Shown piece after piece: positions 42,648 through 51,476 of a DNA stretch of 64,000 nt. Source of the DNA: Rhodocyclaceae bacterium (GTDB taxonomy: Bacteria; Pseudomonadota; Gammaproteobacteria; Burkholderiales; Rhodocyclaceae); the NCBI GenBank assembly GCA_023150275.1, contig JAKLLG010000003.1, positions 124,001 to 188,000 of the forward strand, given 5' to 3'. Made by a program: the position numbers and the translations under genes. Numbering within the stretch: position 1 is the first letter of the stretch; every line of letters begins with the position of its first letter. The notes beneath the pieces were generated by a model. It was given only the letters and a program-made list of their open reading frames with translations, ran no database searches and was not told the DNA's origin.

Positions 42648-43414
42648 GTGCCGGCAGGCACAAGTTCGACGATGACCGGCGCATGATCGGACGGTCGTTC
42701 GAGTTTGCGCGGCGCCTTGTCGATCACGCACGAACGGCAGCGTTGTGCGAGCGGCGTCGACACGAGAATGTGATCGATGCGCAGGCCGAAGTTGCGACGG
42801 AAGGCCATCATCCGGTAGTCCCACCACGAGTAGCTTTTCTCGGCCTGCTCGAAGCGCCGGAATGCGTCGCTGAGGCCGAGTGCAAGGAGCGCCTGGAAAG
42901 CGTTCCGCTCGGGCGCGGAAACATGGATCTCGTCAGGCCAGTCTGGATGCGCATCACGATCCTCTGGCGCAATGTTGTAGTCGCCGAGCAGCGCGAGTTC
43001 CGGATGGCTTGCCACCTCCCCCTGTAGCCAGCGAGTCAGTGCGGCCAGCCACTCGAGCTTGTATGAAAATTTCTCGCTGCCGACGGCCTGTCCGTTCGGG
43101 AAGTACGCGCAAACGATGCGGATGCCGTCGATCGTCGCTGCGATCACGCGCTTCTGCGGATCGTCGAATCCTGGAATGCCGCGCACGACCTCGCCGGCCG
43201 GCGTGCGCGACAGGATGGCAACGCCGTTGTAGGTCTTCTGTCCGCTGAAGACTGCCCGATAGCCGGCTGCTTCTATTGCCGCCAGGGGGAACGACGCGTC
43301 CTCAAGCTTCAATTCCTGCAGGCAGAGCACATCGGGCTGCACTGCCGCCAGCCAGTCGATGACCTGCGGTAGCCGCACCTTGAGCGAATTGACGTTCCAT
43401 GTAGCCAGCTTCAC
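42644..43414 (-). CDS. xthA: exodeoxyribonuclease III
   Basis: Repair nuclease that cuts at abasic sites and trims 3' ends; 256 residues. GTG 43414 is chosen because the fold opens with VKLATWNVNSLKVRLPQ; the longer frame has no family match. Seen: metal Glu in CLQELKLED, LLGDYNIAPEDRDAHPD, SYSWWDYRMMAFRRN and RIDHILVS, ending with the catalytic His in SDHAPVIVEL. It overlaps genes on both sides (GTGA and ATGA), placing it mid-operon. Confidence 0.95.
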   Translation of the reverse strand: MKLATWNVNSLKVRLPQVIDWLAAVQPDVLCLQELKLEDASFPLAAIEAAGYRAVFSGQKTYNGVAILSRTPAGEVVRGIPGFDDPQKRVIAATIDGIRIVCAYFPNGQAVGSEKFSYKLEWLAALTRWLQGEVASHPELALLGDYNIAPEDRDAHPDWPDEIHVSAPERNAFQALLALGLSDAFRRFEQAEKSYSWWDYRMMAFRRNFGLRIDHILVSTPLAQRCRSCVIDKAPRKLERPSDHAPVIVELVPAGT

Positions 43415-43923
43415 TTGGCGAAGGCGCCAGAGGGGCGGCTCCCGTACGGTGCCGATTTCGGATAACCGGCGAGATCGAGCAGATTGTTCCACGAGGACGG
43501 ATCGAAGCCCTTGAAACGCTGAGTGCCAACGAGCACCAAGGGGACCATCGCCTCGCCGCCGGAGAGGTTCTTGAGTTCGGCGACGGCTTCTGCGTTGTCG
43601 GTCTGCACGATCTTCTCGTTGAAAGGCACGCCGCGCCCGTTGAGCAGATTACGCCCGTTGGCACACTGCTCGATGCAGTCCGCCGTCGTGTACAGCGTGA
43701 CCGGGAATTTTTCGGCCGCGATGCGCACCGCATAGGATTGCTGCGGATTGTCGCCGGCATCGGCCCCTTTTCGCTCGACCGCCTTTACCCCCGGGGGCGG
43801 CGGTTGATCGGAAAAGATCATGTTGCCGGTTTTCGGATCCTTCCACTGGTAGGTCACCTGCGCGAACGCGGGAAGTGCCACCAGCGCGAGCGAAACGAAG
43901 GCGAATCTGACGATACGGTTCAT
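43411..43923 (-). CDS. exported DUF4124 plus glutaredoxin-like protein
   Basis: A 170-residue periplasmic protein. Seen: signal peptide ending LPAFAQ, then the DUF4124 start VTYQWKDPKTGNMIFSDQPP (about 23-42). A glutaredoxin-like half follows with PVTLYTTADCIEQCANGRNL, RGVPFNEKIV and MVPLVLVGTQRFKGFDPSSW. The active-site Cys are spaced CxxxC (CIEQC), not the normal CxxC. This is a first gene of the xthA-crp unit, with its stop overlapping the xthA GTG. A thiol-disulfide role is likely but not proven. Confidence 0.82.
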   Translation of the reverse strand: MNRIVRFAFVSLALVALPAFAQVTYQWKDPKTGNMIFSDQPPPPGVKAVERKGADAGDNPQQSYAVRIAAEKFPVTLYTTADCIEQCANGRNLLNGRGVPFNEKIVQTDNAEAVAELKNLSGGEAMVPLVLVGTQRFKGFDPSSWNNLLDLAGYPKSAPYGSRPSGAFAK

Positions 43924-43967
43924 GCGAGTCCCCCTGCCTGATTGTCGGGCTGAGCCAGTGTTGATGC

Positions 43968-46043
43968 TTACGCCGTGATCATACCACTGTGTCGCAGCAG
44001 CGCATCCGGGCTGGGTTCTCGCCCGCGGAAGGCCTTGAAGGAGTCGAGTGCCGAGCGTACCCCGCCGACGGCGAGAATCTCGTCGAGGAAGCGGCGGCCG
44101 GTTTCCGGATCGAAGGGGTTGCCTGCCTCTTCGAAGGCTGCGTAGCAGTCGGCAGAGAGTACCTCGGCCCACTTGTAGCTGTAGTAGCCCGCTGCATAGC
44201 CGCCTGCGAAGATATGCGAGAAACTGTTCGGAAAGCGGTGCCAGTCGGGCGGGAAAACGACGGCGATTTCGTTGCGCACTTCCTCCAGTAGTTGCATCAC
44301 GCTCATCTCGCCATCGGGATCGAAGTCGTGGTGCAGCAGCAGGTCGAAGAGCGAGAACTCGATCTGGCGAACAGTCTGCATGCCGGACAGGAAGTTTTTT
44401 GCCGCCAGCATCTTCTCGAACAATTCGTGTGGCAGTGGCGCACCGGTATCGACATGCGCACTCATGTCCTTCAGCACATCCCACTCCCAGCAATAGTTTT
44501 CCATGAACTGCGAGGGCAGCTCGACGGCATCCCACTCGACGCCGTCGATGCCGGAGACACCGAGTTCGCCCACCTGCGTCAACAGATGGTGCAGCCCATG
44601 GCCGGTTTCATGGAACAGCGTCGTGACTTCGTCGTGCGTGAAGGTGGCCGGCTTCGCCTGCCCATCCTTTTCGCCAACCGGGCGTGAGAAGTTGCAGACG
44701 AGGTAGGCGACGGGCGTCTGCACACCGGATTCCGTGATGCGGCGGCTGCGCGCATCGTTCATCCAGGCGCCCCCCTTCTTCTCCTCGCGGGCATAGAGAT
44801 CGAGGTAGAACTGGCCGACGAGTGCGCCGTCCCTCTCGATGCGGAAGAAACGTACATCCTCGTGCCAGACTGGCGCGTTGTCTGGTTTGATCGCCACCCC
44901 ATAGAGTGTTTCGACGACACGGAAGAGCCCGGCGAGAACCTTCGGCTCGGTGAAGTACTGCTTTACCTCCTGGTCCGAGAAGGCGTAACGCTGCTGCATC
45001 AGCTTTTCCGATACCCAGGCCATGTCCCACGGTTCGAGCGGGTCGAGTTTCAGTTCGTCGCGAGCGAACGTGCGCAGCGCGGAAACGTCCTTTTCGGCGA
45101 AGGGCTTCGCCTTCCTCGCCATCTCGCGCAGGAAACCAAGAACCTGTTCCGGCGATTCGGCCATCTTCGGCACCAGCGAGACCTCGGCGAAGTTGCGGTA
45201 GCCCAGCATCTTCGCTTCCTCGGCGCGTAGTTGCAGCAGTCGCTTGATCAGGGGGGCATTGTCGAGTGCTGTGTCGCCAAACTCGGAGGCGCGCGTTGCG
45301 TAGGCGCGGTAGATGCGCGCCCGCAGTTCTCGATTGTCGGCGTACTGCATCACCGGGCCGTAGGAGGGCGCATGCAGCGTGAAGCGCCAGCCTCCGGCGC
45401 AGCCGGAATCGCCATTTTTCACGCCCGCCTTTTCGGCGCTGGCGCGTGCGGCCTCGATCACGTCAGCGGGCAGGCCGGCGAGATCCTTTTCGTCGGTGAC
45501 GATTTCGGCATGTGCGTTGGTGGCGTCGAGCAGGTTCTCCGAGAACTTTGCGGCAAGTGCCGCAGCTTCCTCCTGCAAGGCCTGAAAGCGCGGCTTCTGC
45601 GCGTCTGGCAGTTCGGCGCCGGAAAGGCGGAAGTCGCGGATCTCGTTATCGACGATGCGCTTGCGTGCAGGCGACAATGCCGCGTATTCCGGACTCGCGG
45701 CGAGCGCCTTGTACTTCGAGAACAAGGCCAGGTTCTGACCGAGTTCGGCGTAGAAATTCGTCACTTCCGGCAGCAGGTCGTTGTAGGCCTCGCGCCACGG
45801 CGGTAGATCCTTTACCGAGTGCAGGTGCCCGACGATGCCCCAGGCGCGCGAAAGGCGCTCGGTGCCGTCGGCCAGCGGCAGCGCGAAGTCACTCCAGGTG
45901 GCGGGTACCGAATCGCTCGTGAGGCGCTCGACGAGTGCGCGCGCGTCGGCGAGCAGCGTGGTGATGGCGGGCCGCACGTGCTCGGGCATGATGGCGTCGA
46001 AGCGGGGCAGGTCGGAGAGATCGAGCAGCGGATTGTCGTTCAT
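43968..46043 (-). CDS. prlC: oligopeptidase A (M3 metallopeptidase)
   Basis: Cytoplasmic zinc peptidase that degrades short peptides; 691 residues. Seen: N-terminal helical half beginning MNDNPLLDLSDLPRFDAIMP and the zinc-binding LFHETGHGLHHLL with the HExxH near residue 479. Then come the downstream metal-binding region GVSGIDGVEWDAVELPSQFM and the ending block FAGGYAAGYYSYKWAEVLSA. These are the hallmarks of the thimet oligopeptidase family. It is transcribed alone, downstream of the terminator of the DUF2189 gene. Confidence 0.96.
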   Translation of the reverse strand: MNDNPLLDLSDLPRFDAIMPEHVRPAITTLLADARALVERLTSDSVPATWSDFALPLADGTERLSRAWGIVGHLHSVKDLPPWREAYNDLLPEVTNFYAELGQNLALFSKYKALAASPEYAALSPARKRIVDNEIRDFRLSGAELPDAQKPRFQALQEEAAALAAKFSENLLDATNAHAEIVTDEKDLAGLPADVIEAARASAEKAGVKNGDSGCAGGWRFTLHAPSYGPVMQYADNRELRARIYRAYATRASEFGDTALDNAPLIKRLLQLRAEEAKMLGYRNFAEVSLVPKMAESPEQVLGFLREMARKAKPFAEKDVSALRTFARDELKLDPLEPWDMAWVSEKLMQQRYAFSDQEVKQYFTEPKVLAGLFRVVETLYGVAIKPDNAPVWHEDVRFFRIERDGALVGQFYLDLYAREEKKGGAWMNDARSRRITESGVQTPVAYLVCNFSRPVGEKDGQAKPATFTHDEVTTLFHETGHGLHHLLTQVGELGVSGIDGVEWDAVELPSQFMENYCWEWDVLKDMSAHVDTGAPLPHELFEKMLAAKNFLSGMQTVRQIEFSLFDLLLHHDFDPDGEMSVMQLLEEVRNEIAVVFPPDWHRFPNSFSHIFAGGYAAGYYSYKWAEVLSADCYAAFEEAGNPFDPETGRRFLDEILAVGGVRSALDSFKAFRGREPSPDALLRHSGMITA

Positions 46044-46058
46044 GGTGATCGTCGCGAA

Positions 46059-46088
46059 TGAAAACAGAACGGGCGGCCAGGCCGCCCG
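46059..46088 (-). terminator. terminator after the DUF2189 gene
   Basis: On the minus strand GGGCGGCC-T-GGCCGCCC forms a perfect 8-pair arm set (46072-46088 region) followed by GTTCTGTTTTC. It ends the transcript arriving from the DUF2189 gene, ahead of the prlC start. Confidence 0.75.
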
Positions 46089-46107
46089 GGAATGGAGTTG
46101 GTGGCGC

Positions 46108-46872
46108 CTATTCTACAAGGTCGCGGTAAGCGTGCCACGAGGCGTGGGCGAGCAGTGGCATCAGCACGATCAGGCCAAAGAGCAGCGTCGCGAAGCCTGC
46201 GAGTGTGAGCAGCGTGATCGTCGCGGCCCAGGCGAGCAGCGGCAGTGGATTGGCGATGAAGGTCCGCAGGCTCGTTGCGGCAGCGGAGATGAAGTCGCTG
46301 TCGCGATCGATCAGGAGGGGTACGGAGACGACACTGAGCACAAAGACGAGGAGCGCAAGCAGCGCGCCGACGGCAAACCAGACAACGATCAGCGCATCGC
46401 CACCGGCCAGCGCGAAGAAGTCGCCGACGTTACCTGGCGCTGCCCCGGCAAGCAGGCTGGCGAAGAGAATCGCCGAAAGACGCTCCCAGGCGACCCAGAG
46501 CAGAACGAGCAGCATGCCGAACAGCGCCAGGCCTTCGCGTCCGCGCACGAAGGCGGCAAGCGAATCGACGAAGCGGGAATCGAGCCCCCGCTCGCTGCGC
46601 CGGCTCAGTTCGAAAAGGCCGGCGCTGAGCAGCGGGGCGACGATGAAAAATCCGGAAATGGCGATCAGGAAATACTGCGGTCGTTGCCATAGCGAGATGA
46701 GCAGCAGATCGCCGGCAATTGCGAAGAGCAGCCCGTAGGCAAGGCTGGCGATTGGGGTGCGACGCATGTCCCGCCAGCCCTCGGCCAGCCAGTGGCCGAT
46801 ATGCGTGGCTGACACCTGCCGCACACGCGGCAGGGCGAAGAGCGTGTCGAGCGAAGGGGTGTGCTGCGCCAT
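46108..46872 (-). CDS. DUF2189 integral membrane protein
   Basis: A 254-residue inner-membrane protein. Seen: opening RVRQVSATHIGHWLAEGWRD and PIASLAYGLLFAIAGDLLLI, then about six hydrophobic segments, including YFLIAISGFFIVAPLLSAGL and the C-terminal ITLLTLAGFATLLFGLIVLM. The N-terminal block is the DUF2189 signature. The function is unknown. It follows purC with 55 bases between and has its own terminator downstream. Confidence 0.85.
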   Translation of the reverse strand: MAQHTPSLDTLFALPRVRQVSATHIGHWLAEGWRDMRRTPIASLAYGLLFAIAGDLLLISLWQRPQYFLIAISGFFIVAPLLSAGLFELSRRSERGLDSRFVDSLAAFVRGREGLALFGMLLVLLWVAWERLSAILFASLLAGAAPGNVGDFFALAGGDALIVVWFAVGALLALLVFVLSVVSVPLLIDRDSDFISAAATSLRTFIANPLPLLAWAATITLLTLAGFATLLFGLIVLMPLLAHASWHAYRDLVE

Positions 46873-46927
46873 GGCGGTTCTCCCTGAAAGGCAATCAGGA
46901 AGTTGACCGCAAGCCAGCCCGGTTGGT

Positions 46928-47863
46928 TCAGGCGAGTTTCTGTCCGGTCAGCCGCTCGTAGGCTTCGCGGTACTTGGCCGCCGTCTTTTCGACAATGTCT
47001 GCCGGCAGGTTTGGGCCCGGTGCCGCTTTGTTCCAGTCCAGCGTCTCCAGATAGTCGCGCACGAACTGCTTGTCGAAGGAGGGCGGGTTCCTGCCCTCCA
47101 CGTACTGGTCAGCCGGCCAGAAGCGCGAGGAATCCGGCGTCAGCGCCTCGTCGATCAGGTGCAGGGTGCCGGCCTTGTCGATGCCGAACTCGAACTTGGT
47201 GTCGGCGATGATGATGCCGCGGGTGGCGGCATAACGTGAGGCCTCTTCGTAGAGCTGCAGCGCGACGCTCTTCGCCTGTGCAGCGAGTTCTGCGCCGTTC
47301 TTGCCAGTGCCGTAGAGCGCTTCGGCCAGCACCTTGGCGCAGTGCGCCTGCGAGTGTTCGAAGCTGATGTTCTCGTCATGCTCGCCGATGTCGGCCTTGG
47401 TCGCCGGCGTGAAAATCGGCTGCGGCAGCTTCTGGGCCATCTTCAGGCCGGACGGCAGCGCGATGCCGCAGACAGCGCCAGTGGCCTGGTAGTCCTTCCA
47501 GCCGGAACCGATCAGGTAACCGCGTACCACGGCCTCGATCGGCAGCGGGCGCAGGCGTTTCACGACCACGGCGCGGCCGCGTACCTGCTCACGTTCGTCA
47601 GCGGTAACGACCGATTCCGGGTCGACGCCGGTGAGCTGGCCAGGGACGATGTGCGCGAGCTTGCCGAACCAGAAATTGGCGACCTGCGTCAGCACCTTGC
47701 CCTTGTCCGGGATCGGGTTCGGCAGGATGACGTCGAAGGCCGAGAGGCGGTCCGAAGTGACGATCAGCAACTGCTCGTCGTTGACGGCGTAGATGTCGCG
47801 CACCTTGCCGCGCGAAAGCAGCGGCAGGCTCTGGATGGTGGAGTCGAAAAGCGGAGCGGTCAC
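46928..47863 (-). CDS. purC: phosphoribosylaminoimidazole-succinocarboxamide synthase
   Basis: Joins aspartate to CAIR in purine synthesis; 311 residues, the long form, GTG start. Seen: the ATP-binding opening [60 protein letters not shown] and [20 protein letters not shown]. It is complete. It lies between the DUF3422 gene and the DUF2189 gene on the same strand. Confidence 0.96.
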   Translation of the reverse strand: MTAPLFDSTIQSLPLLSRGKVRDIYAVNDEQLLIVTSDRLSAFDVILPNPIPDKGKVLTQVANFWFGKLAHIVPGQLTGVDPESVVTADEREQVRGRAVVVKRLRPLPIEAVVRGYLIGSGWKDYQATGAVCGIALPSGLKMAQKLPQPIFTPATKADIGEHDENISFEHSQAHCAKVLAEALYGTGKNGAELAAQAKSVALQLYEEASRYAATRGIIIADTKFEFGIDKAGTLHLIDEALTPDSSRFWPADQYVEGRNPPSFDKQFVRDYLETLDWNKAAPGPNLPADIVEKTAAKYREAYERLTGQKLA

Positions 47864-47905
47864 GATGGGATCCTGAAGCGTAAATCGGGAAGGCGTGATT
47901 ATAGG

Positions 47906-49213
47906 CTAATGCCCGGCATCGGCTTCGGCAGCGAGTGCCTTGCGCATGCGGCGGATGCCGAGGGCGACAAGCCCGGCGATGACCGGAATCGACACCGCGG
48001 CCGCTATTTCCGGCGACAGTGTCGGCACGAAGGATTTCTGCAGGCCCTTCGCAAGGTACTGCACAAGCTGTGAGCCATAGTAGGTGATGGCCACGATCGA
48101 CAGGCCCTCGACCGTTTCCTGCAGGCGCAACTGCAGCTTGGCACGGCGGTTCATCTGCACCAGCAGCTCCTGGTTCTGGCGCTCCAGTTCGATATCGACG
48201 CGGGTGCGCAGCAGAGCGCTGCGCCGGGCGATGCGCGTGGAAAGATCGGCCTGCCGCGCGGCGACCGATTGGCAGGTGGCCATCGCCGGGGCAAGCCGGC
48301 GTTCCATGAATTCGCGGATCGGCGGGAAGCCCGCCAGCCGCTGCTCGCGCAGATCTTCCACGCGCTGCTGTACCAGCCGGTAGTAGGCCGCTGCGGCACC
48401 AAAGCGATACGCCGTGCGTGTGACCGACTGCTCAACCTCTGCGGCCAGCCGCGTCAGATGCGCGAGCAGGCGGCGTTCGTCCTCGGGCGTGATCGTCGCG
48501 CTCATCGCCTCCATCAACTCGGCGAGATCCTTCTCGCAGGTGCCGAGGAAGCGGCTGGTTTCCTTGGCGACCGGGAATGCGAGCAGCGCCATCATGCAGT
48601 AGGTCTCGATTTCGAGGATGCGCTGCACGGTACGGCCGGCCTGCCGGTGACGCAGATGCTCGTCGATGACCGTGAAGCGCGAGAAACCGTCGTGCAGCTC
48701 GAAATCCGAGATGACCCAGGCGGCGCCCTCGGCGATCCGTGTGGCGACGACGGCGTCACCCCTGCGGGCGATTCCGTCGAGCACTTCTTCCGGCGGGTTC
48801 TGCGCCGCGGCGCAGAGTTCGATATGGCTGGCGGCGATGACCTCGCCCGGGATGCCGTTGACCCAGTCCGCGGGGAAGGCGGCAAGCGCCGTCGTGTATT
48901 CAGCGTCGCCAGCAACGCGGCGGCGGAAGAAGGTGTAGCCGGAGAATTCGGTGTGCCGTTCCCATTTCAGGCGCAACCCGCTGCCCGCGCCGGCATCGAG
49001 CACCCAGTGGTCGCCATCGACGACCGGGCAGACCTCGGTGCCCAGGGTCGAACAAAGCTGGGCGAGGTGTTTGCGCTCGTCGTTCGCGCTGCCGCCAGCG
49101 TGCGTCACGGCAAGGTAGCTGATCCATTCCGGGCCGGGGATGGCGACCGGCGGGCGCGAATGGATCTCGGCGTTGAGTTGGCGGCGCAGCGAGTGTTCGG
49201 GCAGCGGCAGCAT
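47906..49213 (-). CDS. DUF3422 membrane-anchored protein
   Basis: A 435-residue protein. Seen: N-terminal opening SLRRQLNAEIHSRPPVAIPG, characteristic of DUF3422, a soluble alpha/beta body, then a helical region (RIARRSALLRTRVDIELERQ). Two C-terminal hydrophobic segments (TLSPEIAAAVSIPVIAGLVA) suggest membrane attachment. No catalytic motif is recognised. A strong terminator for fba lies just upstream, so this gene starts its own transcript and probably includes purC. Confidence 0.85.
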   Translation of the reverse strand: MLPLPEHSLRRQLNAEIHSRPPVAIPGPEWISYLAVTHAGGSANDERKHLAQLCSTLGTEVCPVVDGDHWVLDAGAGSGLRLKWERHTEFSGYTFFRRRVAGDAEYTTALAAFPADWVNGIPGEVIAASHIELCAAAQNPPEEVLDGIARRGDAVVATRIAEGAAWVISDFELHDGFSRFTVIDEHLRHRQAGRTVQRILEIETYCMMALLAFPVAKETSRFLGTCEKDLAELMEAMSATITPEDERRLLAHLTRLAAEVEQSVTRTAYRFGAAAAYYRLVQQRVEDLREQRLAGFPPIREFMERRLAPAMATCQSVAARQADLSTRIARRSALLRTRVDIELERQNQELLVQMNRRAKLQLRLQETVEGLSIVAITYYGSQLVQYLAKGLQKSFVPTLSPEIAAAVSIPVIAGLVALGIRRMRKALAAEADAGH

Positions 49214-49224
49214 GATGGCGTTGG

Positions 49225-49263
49225 AAAAAAGAAAACGGCACCGAGTCTATCACCCGGTGCCGT
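49225..49263 (-). terminator. terminator after fba
   Basis: On the minus strand ACGGCACCG (49255-49263) pairs perfectly with CGGTGCCGT (49235-49243), with TTTTCTTTTTT following. A strong intrinsic terminator between fba and the DUF3422 gene. Confidence 0.88.
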
Positions 49264-49278
49264 CTTGCAGGGCGTTGA

Positions 49279-50343
49279 TTACTTTACGATTTGATTAAGT
49301 TCGCCCTTGGCGTAGCGCTCGGCCATCCTGTCCAGCGGGATCGCCTTGATCTTGCTCGCCTGGCCGGCGGTGCCGAAGGCTTCGAAGCGGGCGAGGCAGA
49401 TCTTCTTGGCGGCTTCGCGCGCCGGTTTCAGGTAGTCGCGCGGGTCGAACTTGTCCGGATGCTCGGCCAGATAGCGGCGCACGGCGCCGGTCATCGCCAG
49501 GCGAATGTCGGTGTCGATGTTCACCTTCCTGACGCCGTGCTTGATGCCCTTGACGATTTCCTCGACCGGCACGCCGTAGGTTTCCTTCATGTCGCCGCCG
49601 AATTCGCGGATCTCGGCGAGCAGTTCCTGCGGCACCGAGGAAGAACCATGCATGACCAGGTGCGTGTTCGGGATGCGGGCGTGAATTTCGGCAATGCGGT
49701 CGATGGCGAGGATGTCGCCGGTCGGTTTCTTGGTGAACTTGTAGGCGCCGTGGCTGGTGCCGATGGCGATCGCCAGTGCGTCGCAGTTGGTCTGCTTGAC
49801 GAAGTCGGCGGCCTGCTCGACGTCGGTGAGCAGGTCTTCGCGCGTCATGTGGCCTTCGGCGCCGTGGCCGTCTTCCTTGTCGGCCTTCATCGTCTCCAGC
49901 GAACCGAGGACGCCCAGTTCGCCTTCGACCGAGACGCCGATGGCGTGCGCGAATTCGGTCACCTTCCTCGTTACCTCGACGTTGTACTCGTAGCTGGCGA
50001 CGCTCTTGCCGTCGGCCTGCAGCGAGCCGTCCATCATCACCGACGAGAAGCCGGAACGGATCGCCGCCATGCACACCGAGGGCGACTGGCCGTGGTCCTG
50101 GTGCATGACGATCGGGATGTTCGGGTAGGCTTCCAGCGCCGCGAGGATCTGGTGGCGCAGGAAGGGCTCGCCGGCGTACTTCCGGGCACCGGCCGAGGCC
50201 TGCATGATGACCGGGGCGTCGAGCTGGGCGGCGGCCTCCATGATGGCCCACACCTGCTCCATGTTGTTCACGTTGAAGGCGGGCAGGCCGTAACCGTTTT
50301 CGGCGGCATGGTCGAGAAGCTGGCGCATGGATACGAGCGGCAT
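49279..50343 (-). CDS. fba: fructose-bisphosphate aldolase, class II (Calvin-cycle subtype)
   Basis: Zinc aldolase splitting fructose-1,6-bisphosphate; 354 residues with GGAG ahead of the start. Seen: opening [20 protein letters not shown], the zinc ligands in [46 protein letters not shown] and [17 protein letters not shown]. The length and [16 protein letters not shown] point to the CbbA-like subtype used in glycolysis and carbon fixation. It is framed by terminators on both sides, so it is a single-gene transcript. Confidence 0.95.
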   Translation of the reverse strand: MPLVSMRQLLDHAAENGYGLPAFNVNNMEQVWAIMEAAAQLDAPVIMQASAGARKYAGEPFLRHQILAALEAYPNIPIVMHQDHGQSPSVCMAAIRSGFSSVMMDGSLQADGKSVASYEYNVEVTRKVTEFAHAIGVSVEGELGVLGSLETMKADKEDGHGAEGHMTREDLLTDVEQAADFVKQTNCDALAIAIGTSHGAYKFTKKPTGDILAIDRIAEIHARIPNTHLVMHGSSSVPQELLAEIREFGGDMKETYGVPVEEIVKGIKHGVRKVNIDTDIRLAMTGAVRRYLAEHPDKFDPRDYLKPAREAAKKICLARFEAFGTAGQASKIKAIPLDRMAERYAKGELNQIVK

Positions 50344-50354
50344 GATGACTCCGG

Positions 50355-50396
50355 AATAAAAGGGCGGCGCCGCAGCAAGGCCTGAGGGCCGCCGTT
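50355..50396 (-). terminator. terminator after bluB
   Basis: On the minus strand GGCGGC (50388-50393) pairs with GCCGCC (50363-50368), followed by CTTTTATT. The loop is long, so inner pairings may add to it. It separates bluB from fba. Confidence 0.65.
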
Positions 50397-50414
50397 CAAG
50401 GAAAGGCGCCTATT

Positions 50415-51176
50415 TTATCGTGATTTGATGACGAATCGACGATGCGTTGCTGCGCTGCCCTGAGCTTCGTGCAAAGCCGTTTTCAGCCCTGCTGCGCCCT
50501 CGCCATCGCTTTCGCCCCACTGCTCGAAATAGACCAGGTCTTCGAGCGGCAGGCGCGGGCGCCAGCCGGCTGCTTCCAGTTCCGGCTTGTCGTAGAAATG
50601 GCTGACGTGACCGAGGCACAAATAAGCCACCGGGATGATACGTTCGGGCAGGCCGAGGATCTCCTTGAGAGCTGCCTGATGGAAGATGCTGACCCAACCG
50701 ACGCCGAGGCCTTCGCTGCGCGCGGCAAGCCACAGGTTCTGCACGGCGCAGACTGAACTGTAGATATCCATCGCCTTGATGTGCGTGCGGCCGATCACCA
50801 CCGGACCGGCACGATCGCGGTCGCAGGTGATGAGGATGTTCACCGGCGATTCGACGATGCCTTCGAGCTTGAGTTCGCGGTAGATTTCGCGCTGCTCGCC
50901 CTCGAACATCTGCAGCGCCTCGGCATTGGCTTCGGCGAAGGCGGCATGGATGCGCTGTTTGATGCCGGCGTCGCGGATCAGCACGAAGCTCCACGGCTGC
51001 ATGTAGCCGACCGAAGGCGCGAAATGCGCGGCAGTGAGGATGCGCGCCAGCACCTCGTCCGGAATCGGATCGGGCAGGAACTGGCCGCGCACGTCGCGGC
51101 GGGAGAAGATGGCCTGATAGACCGCATCGCGTGCGGTTTCGGCAAAGTGATGGTTCTGCTGGTGAGCGTTGTTCAT
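50415..51176 (-). CDS. bluB: 5,6-dimethylbenzimidazole synthase
   Basis: Flavin-destroying enzyme that makes the lower ligand of vitamin B12 from FMNH2; 253 residues. Start 51176 is chosen for AAGGGGAC ahead and for the reading of the N-terminus; upstream codons in frame lie in the riboswitch. Seen: nitroreductase-like RRDVRGQFLPDPIPDEVLAR, FAPSVGYMQPWSFVLIRD and VGWVSIFHQAALKEILGLPE, which are BluB signatures. A cobalamin riboswitch precedes the gene, which fits its pathway. Confidence 0.94.
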   Translation of the reverse strand: MNNAHQQNHHFAETARDAVYQAIFSRRDVRGQFLPDPIPDEVLARILTAAHFAPSVGYMQPWSFVLIRDAGIKQRIHAAFAEANAEALQMFEGEQREIYRELKLEGIVESPVNILITCDRDRAGPVVIGRTHIKAMDIYSSVCAVQNLWLAARSEGLGVGWVSIFHQAALKEILGLPERIIPVAYLCLGHVSHFYDKPELEAAGWRPRLPLEDLVYFEQWGESDGEGAAGLKTALHEAQGSAATHRRFVIKSR

Positions 51177-51230
51177 GGAGTCCCCTTCTGAACGAACAAG
51201 GCCTGCCGGGGTCCAGTCCGGAAGGCGTTT

Positions 51231-51408
51231 GGTGCTCGCGGCCGGTCTTCTGACTCGGGTTCGTCCGGCACCGGCGCCTTCCCGAAGCGATGGCTTCAGT
51301 GGCATCTGCCGTTACCGTCCCCCTCACAGCGTTGGGCACGTTGCGGAATTGGCGAAGCGCCGCACCGCATTCCCGATTCTCCCGCCGACATCGCCGGAAC
51401 AGGCACCG
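51231..51408 (-). promoter_or_regulatory. cobalamin (adenosylcobalamin) riboswitch upstream of bluB
   Basis: Read on the minus strand the leader opens with GGTGCCTGT and closes with GACCGGCCGCGAGCACC; GGTGC and GCACC form the outer P1 helix. Inside are the conserved blocks GGGAATGCGGTG, CCGCAACGTGCC, GATGCCACTG and GGGAAGGCG. The B12 box region GAGTCAGAAGACCGG follows near 51240-51257. A hairpin GCCTTCCGG/CCGGCAGGC lies between it and the bluB start and may be the expression platform. It should lower bluB expression when B12 is plentiful. Confidence 0.9.
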
Positions 51409-51476
51409 GAGCATAATGATCAAGAACTGCCCCGCAGGGCGCGACGGATTTTAGCAGTGGCAACGGATCAACGCAC

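Noticed and set aside
51183-51215. Hairpin after the B12 riboswitch as an intrinsic terminator
   Set aside because: The stem GCCTTCCGG/CCGGCAGGC has a mismatch and is not followed by a T-run; it may be an expression platform but cannot be called a terminator.
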